A stretch of DNA of 64,000 nucleotides, taken from assembly GCA_030847615.1 (NCBI GenBank), contig JAUMIR010000001.1, forward strand, positions 70,507,501 through 70,571,500, read 5' to 3'. A program made the translations under genes and the position numbers. This document shows positions 21,769 to 33,279 of this stretch, piece after piece. Numbering within the stretch: the stretch's first letter is position 1; every line of letters begins with the position of its first letter. Source of the stretch: Gambelia wislizenii (taxonomy: Eukaryota > Chordata > Lepidosauria > Squamata > Crotaphytidae). The notes under the pieces are model-generated. The model was given only the letters and a program-made list of their open reading frames with translations. It had not been told where the DNA came from and made no database searches.

Positions 21769-22984
21769 ACGCAGGGAGGGAGGTAATACTCCTAAAAAAG
21801 AGCCCACAAAATAAGTAGAGATTATATATATGTCAAAATAGCAGAAACCTAAAACATTTTAAGAAGTACAATCAATTCAATGTGTCTTGATTGTACACAG
21901 ATCCCATGCTCTGCAGGCTCTGAATCGACAAATGATTACATTCGTTTACCATGAAATGCCAAGGAGTCACAGGAAATTTTGTTTGTTGTGTATAAGCAAC
22001 ATGCTAATAAATACTCCATGACTAAAAATACAGAGCATCACTATGTAGTTTATCATACTGTATGGATGCAGGCAGCTGTCTTCCTCTCCAAACAAATTAG
22101 AGAAAGACTTTGGGAGATAAACAAACAAGAAGAGTAGGTAACTGCCTGCATTCCCATGCCAGAATAAACTGCTCTCAGTTTAGCTGTTCTTGGTGAAAGT
22201 GGGGTCAATCATGCAGCGTGTACTGGCACATCAAAGTGCCTGGCTTGTTCTACTGGGCAAAACCATACCATTTCTTTGGGTTTTCAGCACAGTTTAGCTG
22301 AAAACTTGACACGCGCGCACGCGCACACACACACGTTTCAGAAGAGAGCTGACTGCTAATTTAGCAACTGTGCCACCAACATCTGGAGGCACTTATTGAC
22401 TAGAACCAGTGACATCACTGAAAGTACTACAGCCTTCTCTAGACCTTTTCAGGAACGTATTTTTGAACTTGTTTCCAAGATGAAAAGTAGAAATGTGTGT
22501 AAAAAGCAAAACTATCAATTCACTCACACAATAACATACCACATTTTAGAGTTTTTAAAAGTTGAAAAGGGTTTTAAAACAGTGTTTTACTGATGAGAAT
22601 GCACTTCCACATTTCAAAACTAGGGCCAACCTCCAAGACCTTTTTATTAGAAAGAATAGGCATTTCGATCATAGAAAGAATACCCCCTCCCTCAAACACA
22701 CACATACACACTCCTCTTCCTATTTGTTTCATTTCCATTGTGTTTTCTGATTATCCAGTTTTCTAGGCTGAAATGACAGAAGGTACACTGAAATGACAGA
22801 AAGCACACAGGAAATGTTATATTTCTATGCATGCAAATTTATTAGTAAAGCTAACTTTTAAGTGAAGTTCCTTGTCAGCAAATATGGCAGTCAGCCAAAC
22901 CCAGCATGAACAACATAGTTTTTATTCTCCAACTATAGTCTGGCATTCATTGTATGCATATAGGTTTTACATACATTTCATCTA
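21769..22984. other. Intronic-type DNA with a short alternating CG/CA tract
   Basis: Nothing coding recognised. At about 22309-22335 a run of alternating purine-pyrimidine (CGCGCGCACGCGCACACACA) has Z-DNA potential; it is a simple CA-type repeat. Confidence 0.5.
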
Positions 22985-23165
22985 GGAGTACACTGAATAA
23001 AGCATTGGACTGGGCAGATTTGAATTTTATATCCCTGCACAGCCACAAACCTTGCTGGGTGTTCTTGTGCATGTCACACACTCTGCTTAGCTTAATTCAC
23101 AGGGTTGCTATAAGGATAAAATGACACCCCTCAGCTCCTTGGGGGGACAGTTATATACAATTTTG
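22985..23165 (+). repeat. tRNA-derived SINE, decayed
   Basis: GCATTGGACTGGG and the following TTTGAATTTTATATCCCTG resemble a worn tRNA B-box region. Then GGGTGTTCTTGTGCATGTCA, CACAGGGTTGCTATAAGGAT and CTCAGCTCCTTGGGGGGACA match the body and tail of squamate SINEs with an L2/CR1-like 3' end. Confidence 0.5.
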
Positions 23166-24069
23166 ACATATTTCAATATTTGAAAAGAGTACATTTTGCC
23201 TTTAGTGAACATAGACAGGGTTGCAGTCCTCAGCTTTTTGAACTTTTATTTATACAGTATTATTCTTGAGACATTATGCCTACATAATATATATGAACAG
23301 GAGTCAATACTGTTGATCTATGCTCCTTTCTATCTCTTTCTTTTCTTTTTCAAAGTTCAGTTTCCTTATTCAGGTGAGTTAGCAGAGAAGATATGCAAGA
23401 CAACTAGAACTCCCACCATATTGGAAGTACAGTATTACCAAAGTATTAAAGCCATCCAAAAACTGTGTGACTTACTGAATACCATGGGAAGTCTATCTGT
23501 GAGTGGCTGAATTTTGGACATGAAGTTCCCAGAAGTGAATTCTTGGCATTATATGGGATAACTATAAAAGGAGCTCTGTTCAGAATATAAGTAAAATGAA
23601 TATAAGGGAGTCTGTGGCCCATATTCAGATTTTTACAGATAATCCTGAAAAATTGGTTTAAAATGTGAACAAGCTGTAGACTCTTACATTTTCTCCTCCT
23701 CTTGTAAGCAGGTACTAATCCACACCAGCTACCAGCCAACATGAATTCACGCTAGCATATCTGCACACATGTACGTCTGTTGATCCTACATGGCAAACTC
23801 ACGCTCAAATGAAACAAATCTCTTCCAGCTTCCCTGTTTGAATGTGGTTCTTACATGATACAGGCAAATAACGGTCAGTCTCCATTTTCTCACTAAAATA
23901 CAGCACTGCCCACATTTCTGGGTTATTTATATAAACAAAATTGCTTGGGGGGGGCAAATGGAAGCAGACATCAAGACAATTATGTGGACTGTGCAATTAC
24001 ATACATCCACAATAAGTTGATATGGTGATTAAATATTGATTGCAGCTAATACTTTGAAACTATGCAGTA
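23166..24069. other. Intronic-type DNA
   Basis: A minus-strand open frame at 23446-23742 ends at a donor-like CTTCCCATGGTATTCA|GTAAGT, but no good acceptor precedes it. I do not call an exon. No repeat recognised. Confidence 0.4.
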
Positions 24070-24282
24070 CAGTTAGCCTGCTGGGATTTGGTTCCAGGAC
24101 TCCCCGTGGATATCAAAATCTTTAGATGCTCAAGTCCCATTATATACAATGATGTAGCAAAATGGCATCCCTTATACAAAGCAGCAAAACAAGGTTTGCT
24201 TTTTGAATTTTTTTTTTAAAAATTCAAACTGTGGATGGTTGAATCCATGGATGTAGAATCCGTGGATATGGAGGGCCAACTG
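24070..24282. mobile_element. Tigger-like MITE
   Basis: Starts CAGTTAGCCTGCTGGGATTT and ends GGATATGGAGGGCCAACTG between TA dinucleotides, with GGTTCCAGGACTCCCCGTGG and AAACTGTGGATGG inside. Same family as 31293-31507 and 45916-46144 (about 215-230 bp each). Confidence 0.88.
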
Positions 24283-24484
24283 TACATAGTTGCAGGATGG
24301 AATGGAAAGCAAAGTAAAGTAATTTCACATGATCTGACTCAACATTTTATCTCACAGAGAAAAATAATACCTATTCTATTCCATTCTGATTCTAGCATCA
24401 GTCTGGTATCCATACAGCAACTCAAGGTAGCTTCAAACATTATGCTTTTCGGCAGATGTGCTTTTGTAGTACCAAATACTTTGT

Positions 24485-24660
24485 TTGATTTGCACAGGGG
24501 AGACCCAAATTCATTTCCCCACTCTTCCATAAAGTTAATTTTGCATCCTTAGGCCAATCACTACCTCTTAGCTGAATTTACCTTACAGTTGTGGATAAAA
24601 ACAGGGGAGGTCAATTTGCACCACTCTGAGCTCCTTGGAGAAAAGGGAGATATAAAACAG
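24485..24660 (+). repeat. tRNA-derived SINE, decayed
   Basis: GGGGAGACCCAAATTCATTT and CCCCACTCTTCCATAAAGTT correspond to the B-box region and following bases. The end CTCTGAGCTCCTTGGAGAAA then GGGAGATATAAAACAG is an L2/CR1-like tail. The tRNA head is partly lost. Confidence 0.55.
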
Positions 24661-24672
24661 AAAGAATTAGAC

Positions 24673-24919
24673 TAGTGGTTCTTAACCTGTGCTCCAAGGA
24701 CCCCACGGGGTCTCCGATGTCCTCACAGGGGGTTCATGAAGGGTTAAAGGCTGCTTGGCCCACCTCCTCCCTGCAGTAGAGAGCCAGGGCAAAGGCTGGC
24801 TGGCTGGCTTGGCCTGTGCATTACCGTTCAATCCACTCCAGCCACAAACTTGCAGGAAGAAGCAGAAGAAAAGTCTTCCCTTCCCCTCAGTGCCTCTGAA
24901 GAAAGGTTTAATGGCTGGT

Positions 24920-24953
<34 letters not shown>

Positions 24954-25060
24954 GAAGGTGTTGCTGTCGTTGTTTTAAATCCTGAGTTAAGTCTTGGGGG
25001 TCCATGGCAGCAAAAATATTTAAAGGGGGTCCCTGGTAAAGAAAAGGTTAAGAGCCACTG
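24673..25060. mobile_element. hAT (Charlie-like) MITE with (TAA)n inside
   Basis: Left end TAGTGGTTCTTAACCTGTGC; right end AAAGGTTAAGAGCCACTG is its inverse with one mismatch in the first bases. Flanking 8-mers AATTAGAC (24665-24672) and AACTAGAC (25061-25068) form the 8-bp target duplication expected for hAT, with one mismatch. A (TAA)n run sits at 24919-24952. Confidence 0.88.
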
Positions 25061-25940
25061 AACTAGACAATCAGCAGGCAAATGTCAAGTCTTTGTTGCG
25101 ACATTTTATTTGTGACCTAGTACACAAAATGTTGATACTGCAGTATAATTTGGATATATCTGTGCTTGGCTCTTTAAAACATAGCAAGGGAAAGAAGCGC
25201 ACAGAAAGTATCAGTCTAGCCAAGAAGCAACTGACTTGTATCACCAGTCATTTGAATCCTGCATCAGATGATGCCCACAAACACATACAAGAGGGAAGTT
25301 CTGTTTAAGATGTGAACAGCTCTTCTTTGTTCAGCAAGACTACAATGGTGTCCAAAGAATTTTTTTTAGCAGACCTCAATGATGTACAAAGAAACATGAT
25401 GAGAATACAGAAAGAACAGTCCACCTGTCAAAGCCTCTTTTTTGTGAGTCAGTTCATTGACCAAAAGAAAATACATTTTACCAACGAGTTTTTTAAAATA
25501 TAGAAAAAAAATAAGGCTTTAGAAAACCAAAATGTAACTGTTAAGAGTCCTTGTTAAAAAAAAAAGACAAAATGAAACAGTTGCAGCAACCCTGAAAAAG
25601 AAGAACTAGCAATCAAAGCACGTTAAGCCACTTGCAGAATGACATAAGGGACAGAGGCCTGTGGACTGAAGCTCCAGAACAGCAATCAAGGCTCTAAATC
25701 TTGTGGTGACCAAGATCGCCCTAAATACAACGGAACTTAAAGCAGAACCATCTCAGCTAATCTCAAAGCTAAAGCACTGTACAGATCATGAAGAAAGAGT
25801 AACATCTAATAACCATATCCTAGTCTCCTTCCAAGTATTTGGAAATGGTGATAGTCTACTTGTTATGTATGAGCATGAAGAAATCCCAAAGAAATGTTCT
25901 TCTTGTCTACATATTCTACTCCCTAATAGGTAACATCTAC
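25061..25940. other. Intronic-type DNA
   Basis: AT-rich with no firm feature. A minus-strand block near 25135-25185 (SKLYCSINILCT) follows a fair acceptor but has a poor donor, so it is not called. Confidence 0.4.
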
Positions 25941-26033
25941 CTGCACACACATTTCTATTGCTGTTGACATATTTCTTACATTTAGTAGCTAATCTCTCCA
26001 CAATGCAGAACAGCCATCGATCAGGCATTCCAG
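25941..26033 (-). CDS. Probable coding exon, 30 codons, unrecognised protein
   Basis: The minus strand has acceptor CTTGCTCATGAACTGAG and donor TGTGTGCAG|GTAGAT. The 93-nt exon starts with two bases, then reads GMPDRWLFCIVERLATKCKK and YVNSNRNVCA, with one G left over. An in-frame TGA lies just upstream of the acceptor. The leftover G joins the AA that starts the 9268-9356 exon to give GAA, so the two are phase-compatible even across 16.6 kb. The acceptor is mediocre, and intermediate exons may exist. Confidence 0.5.
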
Positions 26034-26687
26034 CTCAGTTCATGAGCAAGAAGCATGTCAGCACATAGCTTCTCTAACAGCCTACAACACCATTACTCAC
26101 TCCTCTATACTACACAGATCCCCACCCTCATTCCCTGAACTAATAGCCTTTTGGTGTAGAGAAACTCTCCTGCTATTTCACTCTCTCCATTACCAGCATT
26201 CACAACCAGGGCAGTAGGCCCTAATTTAGCTCAGGAGAGGCCCTCTACAAACTGCTAATCCCAGTGTGCAGCTGTTTCTCAAATGCACTGGCACGAGCAA
26301 ACTGTAAACGATTTATGGCGCGTGGCAGAAAGACTGCTAGCTGCTTGCCTGGGCGGAGTTTTGATATAAGATCATGTTTAGACTAATGTTTATACTGGAG
26401 GCTGTCAATCTACTAGTAAATACTGCATAACAATACTCTTTCTACACCCAGCTGTGATCCTGAATACGCAAAATACTGTTAGAGCAATGTCAGAAGTAAC
26501 AAGAAGCTGGGGGAAATATTCTACATTTATAAGTAAGCTGTAAAAGTTTTAAAATCTTACTAAGAACTCATGTTATTTTCAGCACCAACACTGGGGCATC
26601 AAAAATGCCCACCTGGCATGAGAAATAGTAGCTAACCTTATAATGCATAGTACTAAAAACCTATCCCAACTTTAATGGTAATCAGGG
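26034..26687. other. Intronic-type DNA
   Basis: A patch at 26270-26340 is GC-richer and reads like an open frame on the minus strand after a CGTTTACAG site, but no donor is seen. Possibly an old repeat. Not called. Confidence 0.35.
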
Positions 26688-26822
26688 TAGCCAACTGTGA
26701 TCCTCCAGATGTCTTTGGACTGCAGATCTCATGATTCCTCATGATTAACTATGCTGGCTAGAGCTGCTGGGAGCTACAGCCCCGCAACTTCGGGAGGGCC
26801 ACAGCTACCCATCTCTACAGCA
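26688..26822. mobile_element. hAT-like hairpin MITE
   Basis: Ends CAGGGTAGCCAACTGTG and CCACAGCTACCCATCTCT are inverted. The inner arms include CCTCCAGATGTCTTTGGACT and CCCGCAACTTCGGGAGGG. Same family as 14187-14341 and 19066-19196. Confidence 0.65.
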
Positions 26823-27508
26823 GACTCAGATGCTCCCTTTTCATTTGCTTTTTCTAGACCACACTTGAACGTACAAGATTTGTTTTAGAAGAGAATATTG
26901 CAGCTTTAACCTGTCAAGCGTTACTTTCATCTTATGATTATATTTGGAAGAGATTAGAATGAGGCCTCGAGCTTGCATACTCCCTTTGCTGCCCTCCCTT
27001 ACCATGGATAGAACCAAATTACTAAACCAGCAGATCCCATGCTTACTTGAAAGTGGAATCTGCCTTAAACCTATGTGATTGGGCTTAATTACTTCCCTCC
27101 TAGTGAGGGGTGGGGAGCATGCAAGACTTCCTGCATTTTTTCTTGGTAAATATCCTCTGAGGCAAAAAATATTTGAACACAAGCTGAACACTAGCTAAAG
27201 AGAGTTTAAGACTTCTCAGGGTTAATTTTCTCTCTCTCTCTCCTGTGTACACATACACATATGTGCACATAAATATTACATTCTAATGTACAAAAATGTA
27301 TAGAAGTTATATAACCAGGATTACACACTAAACATACAAAGTATTTTTTTTAAAAAAACACGCAAGTGGCATATGTTGAACATATCTACTAGCAGTACAA
27401 ACTGTATTGAAGTTTGACACTTTGCATTAAAATGTATCTTTAGAACAGGGAATTTGTGTTGTTTCAACTCTTTCTAAACACTGTACCTGTAGTTACAAAT
27501 TTTCCATA
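26823..27508. other. Intronic-type DNA
   Basis: AT-rich; a short TC run at 27228-27243. A minus-strand stretch 27093-27156 has a strong acceptor but a weak donor and a phase that fits no neighbour. Confidence 0.4.
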
Positions 27509-27683
27509 ATCATAGAATCATAGAGTTGGAAGAGACCACAAGGGCCATCCAGTCCAACCCCCTGCCATGCAGGAATACACAATAATCCAGCCTACAACAC
27601 TATAATCAAAAAATCCAGCCTCTGCTTAAAAACCTCCAAAGAAGGAAACTCCACCACACTACAAGGTAGTGTTTTCCAGTGAC
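27509..27683 (-). mobile_element. CR1 LINE 3' end fragment
   Basis: ATCATAGAATCATAGAGTTG, then GGCCATCCAGTCCAACCCC and ACTCCACCACACTACAAGG match the CR1 3' end in reverse, with the octamer-type tail at the left. About 175 bp. Confidence 0.9.
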
Positions 27684-28506
27684 TATACATATACATATAC
27701 ACCACACATCTTGTCTACTTTTCCAAAAATGTGTCGATTTGAATAATCATGAAGTGACTGGTAGCATACTGAGAGTGGTGAGAGTATAGATGCAAAAATA
27801 CACACAGAAACCTGGCTTTAAAAGCTCTTTTCTCTCATCACTTTACTTGGTAGTGCCTTGTTAGATTAGGGGTGTGCAACCATGAAGAACGAGTGTGCTA
27901 TTTTTCATGCTCACAACTCCAATCCCATAGTGCAGTTCTTACTGTTCAGCTAAGTTACATTAGAGATGAAATGTTATAATGTCCACTTCTATTGTGTATT
28001 TATCTGTTGGACAGCATAAATGATTGCACTGGGTCACTTCGTATAATAAGGGGAAGGGGAGTGCACAAGTCCAAGGCCCAGTCCCAATCTTTTCTAATGT
28101 ATAAACACGGAAGGGTAGTTATAGCAGTTGAGGAGATTCTTAGAGTAAACACAGAATTTCAAAAACTCTGCATTTAAGACTCAAGTGCTTTTATAAGAAA
28201 ATTTAAAATCAAACTCAATCCAATAAAAAATAAAGGACATGAAAACGGGTGGCTTGAAGTAATGTTCAAATTCAGCTGCTCTAGTAAGAGTACACAAGAT
28301 AATTAATATTCATGTTCTAAATGTTGGTGGTTTACACAATTGAAAACACAGCATACCTCTTGTGAACTTCTCTTAAATTGTTCCATGATTGTAGGTACAG
28401 AAAACTTTCAAGAGCATTACCTCCCAAAGCTAATGTTAAAAGAAAATGCATTCCTTACTCTCCTTTTAAAAAAACAAAAAATAAAATAAAATAAAATTGG
28501 GGAGAC
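27684..28506. other. Intronic-type DNA
   Basis: AT-rich, no repeat or exon recognised; an A-rich run with AAAAT units lies at 28468-28498. Confidence 0.45.
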
Positions 28507-28559
28507 TGCATAGAATTTTGCATACAATTGCTTTTCTTTATCTGTAAGCCTTTTCAAAA
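28507..28559 (-). CDS. Candidate coding exon, 17 codons, low support
   Basis: A very strong minus-strand acceptor (TTGTTTCTTTCTTTTTAG) leads into TT plus LKRLTDKEKQLYAKFYA, which is coding-like. The only nearby donor is the poor GCA|GTCTCC. Beyond it lies a TTTTA-rich stretch unlikely to be exon. The phase (two bases in, none out) does not match 28642-28716 or 25941-26033. Confidence 0.25.
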
Positions 28560-28641
28560 CTAAAAAGAAAGAAACAAGAAAGTAGATGGGAAAGGGTGAC
28601 ATACATTTAACTAATTCTCAAAAGAAGCACTCTAAAATTAC

Positions 28642-28716
28642 CAAGCCGACTTCTTCCCTTTTCCTTGAAACAGATTTGATTTCAGGTTGATAGCTTTTCT
28701 TTATTGGGCCAGAGGA
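28642..28716 (-). CDS. Candidate coding exon, 25 codons, low support
   Basis: The minus strand reads from acceptor ATTTTCTTCCAAG through SSGPIKKSYQPEIKSVSRKR and EEVGL to donor GGCTTG|GTAATT. It is 75 nt, phase 0 to 0, basic and coding-like. But 25 open codons can occur by chance, and the phase does not join directly to 28507-28559 or 25941-26033. Treat as a hypothesis. Confidence 0.3.
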
Positions 28717-29296
28717 CTTGGAAGAAAATTCAGATCAGGGAAATTGATTAATAAATAACAAAGGAAAACAGAACATGATAGCTTCAACGAACAAAGTTAA
28801 ATGAAAAGACATGGGGAAAGGATGGTTTGTTCTACAGAGCTGTGTTAACTTCAGTATTTAAAACAAACACAGTTAAACTAGTTTGATGACAGGCAACAAT
28901 TCTATCATTGTGATTTATAAAAGTACATTAAGGAAACATTAGAACTCAAACATTACAAACCAGATCTGTTGAGTGTGATTCCTGCAGCAGGTGAGAGTAA
29001 AGCCTTCTTTCTAGCTAAAATATGATAAAGCACCCTGATGCACAAGAAGTTGCCCTGTCTAGATGCCCAACACCAACTCTGTTGATCCTGGGCTGCTTAA
29101 ATGATCATAACACTGAATTAAGCTATCATCCCAGTTAGTAAAATAAAAGCCTCAATCTAGGACTGAAGTGAAACAGGCACAGGTTATATCACAAAATAAG
29201 GTCTGCTTCTCCTCTTAACTTGATATTCTCATATTTAAGTAGTTTTGAAGTTCTTAAACTAATATGTTCATTTTTATATCTTTGGACAAATTTATG
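28717..29296. other. Intronic-type DNA
   Basis: No feature recognised. Confidence 0.45.
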
Positions 29297-29759
29297 TTGT
29301 TGTTAACTGGCATCAAGTCGACTTTGACTTACGAGAATCCTATGAATAAGAGACCTCCAAGTCACCCTATCATCAACAGCCCTGCTCAGGTCCCGTGGAT
29401 GCAGGACTGTAGCTTCCTTGATTGAGTCTATCCATCAGTAATGTGGTCTTCCTCTTTTATAACTTAACAAGCATTATTGTCCCTTCTAGTCAGTCACGCC
29501 TTTTCATATGTCCAAAGTATGATACTCTCAGCTTAGTCATCTTGGCTTCTAGGGAGAGTTAAGGTTAGACTTGCTCTAATGCCCATTAATTTGTCTTATT
29601 AGCAGTCCACAGTATCCACAGAACTCTTTCTAGCACCACATTTGAAAGGAGTTTATTGTCTTCCTATTAGTGTTCTACACTGGGCAGCTTTCACAACCAT
29701 ACATAGAAATGGGAAATACAATGGCATGGGCAATCCTAACTTTAGTATTCAATGATATA

Positions 29760-31047
29760 CGAGGTCTGTCTATTAAATAACGAGACTGCGTTTCTACCTT
29801 TCAGAAAAATCAGGGAGAACTGATTGTGAATGCTTGAGTGGTGACCTTGAACATGTCTGAACCTGCATGACAAACATCAACACTCTCAGCCCTTCAGTTA
29901 ATTGTCATTTGTTGTTTAAAGCAGCTGTGTTTGTTGTGTGTGGGGAAAATGCTAAGTTTAAAAGTTGAGCAATGTGTCAATTTGAAAGTTTTAGTAAAAT
30001 TGAACAAAACACTAACGTAATCTTTTCAAATGCTTACTGAGTCCTATGGGGAAGACTACATGTCTCGTGTGCATGGGTTTGAGTGGCAGAAAAGATTCAG
30101 AGAAGGACATGAGAATGTGGAAGACGATGAATACCCTGCCCTGGAAGACCTTCCACTTCAAGAACCAAAGAAATTGTGGGGAAAAATCAGTCAGATTGTT
30201 TGAGACCACTGACTCACTGTCCGAATGACAGCTGAAGCCATGAACATTGACAAAGACACTGCGTGGAAAATTTTGCATGAGGATCTCAACATGAGAAAAG
30301 TTTGTGCCAAGATGGTCCCTAGGGTTCTCACACCAGATCAAAAAGAGTGCTGCAAGGAAATTTGCACTGACATTCTGCAGTAACTTGAGGCAGACCCAAA
30401 CCTTTCTCAAAAAATCGTCACTTGTGAGGAAACGTGGATCTTCCAGTATGATCCTGAGACAAAACGATAGTCAATGCACTGGAAAACACCATTATCACCA
30501 AGAGTGAAAAAAGCACGTCAAAGCAAGTCCACAATCAAAGCAATTTTTTTTTACATCAAGAGCATAATTTTGGCAGAATGGGTTCCAGAAGGCAGAACAG
30601 TGAACCAGCATTATTATAAGGAAGTTTTGAAAAAGCTGAGAGAACGAGTCAGAAAAAAAGGTCAGACCTGTGGGGAGATGGTTTCATTCTTCATCAAGAC
30701 AATACGCCTGCTCACACAGCACTTTCTGTGAAGCAGTTTTGGCCAATAAACGCATTACTAAACTTCAACATCCTCCATATTCGCCAGATTTGGAACCATG
30801 CGACTTTTTCCTTTTCCCTAAAGTGAAATTGGTGCTTAAAGGAACACATTTTGTGTCAACTGATGCAGTAAAGAAGAAAATGGCTGATGTGTTGAAACAG
30901 CTGACAGAAACTGGTCTGCTCCATGCCTTCGACCAGTGAAAACAAGACTGCATTGGTGTGTGAGTGTGAATGGGGAGTATACTGAAGGGGACAAGCATTA
31001 GAATTGTAATATATATAAATAAAGATGGGTTATTGTATTGGTCTTGT
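29760..31047 (+). pseudogene. Mariner transposon, full length, decayed transposase
   Basis: The element is 1,288 bp, the canonical mariner size, flanked by TA inside BovB. Left end CGAGGTCTGTCTATTAAATAA; the right end in reverse ACAAGACCAATACAATAACC is only partly similar, so the terminal repeats have drifted. The plus strand encodes the transposase in pieces: RVHGFEWQKRFREGHENVED (about 30062), MTAEAMNIDKDTAWKILHED, EWVPEGRTVNQHYYKEVLKK and LANKRITKLQHPPYSPDLEP. The first catalytic motif reads VTCEETW where VTCDETW is usual. The HQDN motif survives after a frameshift near 30700, and the third (SPDLEPCDFF) is intact. At least three stops make it inactive. Confidence 0.92.
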
Positions 31048-31292
31048 TATTTTCAGGATCTTGTCTAGTTCTTTCATAGCTGCCCTTCCAAGTCCTAGTC
31101 TTCTTCTGGTTTCTTGATTGCAGTTTCCATTCTGAAAAATGACTGAGCCAAGGTACAGAAAATCTTCAACTATTTCAATGTCTTCATCATCTCCTGTAAA
31201 GTTATGTATATCATCTGTGGTCATTATGTTTGTTTCCTTAATGTTCAACTGTAAACCTGTCTTTGTACTTTCTTCCTTGACTTTCTTCAGTA

Positions 31293-31507
31293 CAGTTGTC
31301 CCTTCATATTCGCTGGGATTTGGTTCCAGGACCCCCCATGGATACCAAAATCCGTGAATACTCAAGTCCCATTATATGCAATGGCATAGCAAAATGGTGT
31401 CCCTTATATAAGATGGCAAAATCAAGGCTTGCTTTTTGGATTATTATTTTTTAAAGAACATTTTCAAGCCGTGAATACTTAAATCCGTTGATACAGAGGG
31501 ACAACTG
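31293..31507. mobile_element. Tigger-like MITE inside BovB
   Basis: CAGTTGTCCCTTCATATTCG after TA, ending TACAGAGGGACAACTG before TA. Inside, GGTTCCAGGACCCCCCATGG and CAAGCCGTGAATAC. The host LINE sequence continues across the TA without loss, so the insertion site is clear. Confidence 0.92.
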
Positions 31508-32770
31508 TAATTATTCTATTCTTTGCTAGTAGTCTGGTGTCATCTGCATATCTTAAATTGTTGATGTCCCTTCCTCAAATTTTCATGCCCCCTTCCTCCA
31601 GCTCTAAGCCTGCTTTACATAAGATGTGTTCAGTGTACAAATTAAAAAGACAGGGTGATAAAATTCAGTCTTTCCTGACCACCTTGCTGATTCCGTTTCT
31701 TTGTACACTGCCCTGATGGTAGTTTCTTGTCCTGAATACAGGTTACATGTCAGGACAATCAAATGTGGCACACACATTTTTTCAAGAGCTTTTCATGATA
31801 CTTCTTCATGACCTACACAATCAAAGGCTTTGCTATTATCTATAAAGTACAGACAGGTTTTCTTTTGAAATTCTTTGGTGTGCTCCATGATCCAACATAT
31901 ATTTATAATATGATCCCTAGTGCCTCTTCCTTTCCTGAACCCAGGTTGGAAATCAGACATTTCTTGCTCCATATATGGTAAAAGTCTTTATTGTAGAATT
32001 TGAACATCACTTTGATTGCATGGGAGATTAATGCAATTGTCTGATAGGTACTAGACCCCCTGGTGTCCCCTTTCTTAGGCACTGGAATGTATATTGGGCA
32101 TTTCCAGTTTGTGGGCCATTGTTTTATTTTCCATATGTGTTGACAGATTGTAGTTAGAACTAGAACAGATTCTGTCTCTATAGCTTGAAGCAGCTCTATT
32201 GGTATGCCATCTGTTCCTGGTGATTTATTTCTCCCCAGCTTCCACTTCACTTTCTAAAATTGGATGTTTGTCTTCATATGGTTCTTCCTTGAATGAATCT
32301 GTCACCCTTTCATCTCTTTCAGTGTAATGTTGGCTTTTTATTTGTACTTGGTAATGTAGTTTGTTTCCCTTCTGATCATGTAACTTCCCCACTCTTGGTT
32401 TAAACTTCTCTTTGATTTCTCAAATCTTGTGGAAGAGGTTTCTTGTTCATCCTTTTTGTCATTTTCTATATCTCCACAATGGTTATTATAGTAGTTCTTT
32501 TTGTCCCTATGCACAAGTCACTGAACAGCTGCATTCAGGGTTCTGTCCCTATTTCTGTTTCCTTTTACTTCTTGTCTGTCCTTAACTGCTTAAAGAGTTT
32601 CATCTATCATCCACTGAGGCATCTCTTTCTTTTGGGCTGCAGATAATGTCTGTTTGCATTCCTCCCTAACAATGGGCCCGGCTTCAATCCAGAGTTCTCC
32701 CAGCTCCTAGTCAATTAAGCTTAATAGTGCAACTCTATTTTTCACATTATCTTTAAATTCTACAGGGATG

Positions 32771-33045
32771 TTCATATATATATATGAGTTATTTATAGCC
32801 CGCTCTTCAGCCACAAGGCTATCAGATCGGCTTATAAATTGTTTTAAGCAATAGCAATTTACACATCTACACCGCATTAAGTGGTTTCCAATGTGTGTTA
32901 GCTAATTGCCCCCACAAGCCGGGTACTCATTTTACCAACCTACAAAAGGATGGAAGGCTGAGTGAATCTTGGAGCCCTCTGGAATCGAACTTGCAATGTG
33001 GTGACTTGCAGTACTGGCATTTAACCACTGCGCCACCAGGGTTGT
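32771..33045 (-). repeat. tRNA-derived SINE inside BovB
   Basis: On the minus strand the head is ACCCTGGTGGCGCAGTGGTT, then AAGTTCGATTCCAGAGGG (B box). The body is CTCAGCCTTCCATCCTTTTG then AAAATGAGTACCCGGCTTG, and the tail is GAAGAGCGGGCTATAAATAA, an L2/CR1-like 3' end. BovB sequence flanks both sides. Confidence 0.85.
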
Positions 33046-33279
33046 ATTATAGCACAATGGTTGGTTTAGCATTCTTCTTTAGCTTTACTCTCATTTTTTG
33101 CATTAGCAATTCATGGTCTGTGCCACGATCTGCTCCTGGGCTTTTTTCTGCAGAGAGGATTGAGCTACTCCCATCTTCCCCTTCAGATTATGCAGTCTAT
33201 TTGATTTCTGTATTGGCCATCAGGTGATGTCTGTGTACACAGTCACATTTGCAATGAACAAACTGTTGGCCTTGCAAAA

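Noticed and set aside
22309..22335. Alternating CG/CA tract with Z-DNA potential
   Set aside because: Ordinary dinucleotide repeat; nothing around it suggests a regulatory role.
27093..27156. Minus-strand block DIYQEKMQEVLHAPHPSLGG with strong acceptor
   Set aside because: The donor AA|GTAATT is weak and the phase fits no neighbouring candidate exon.
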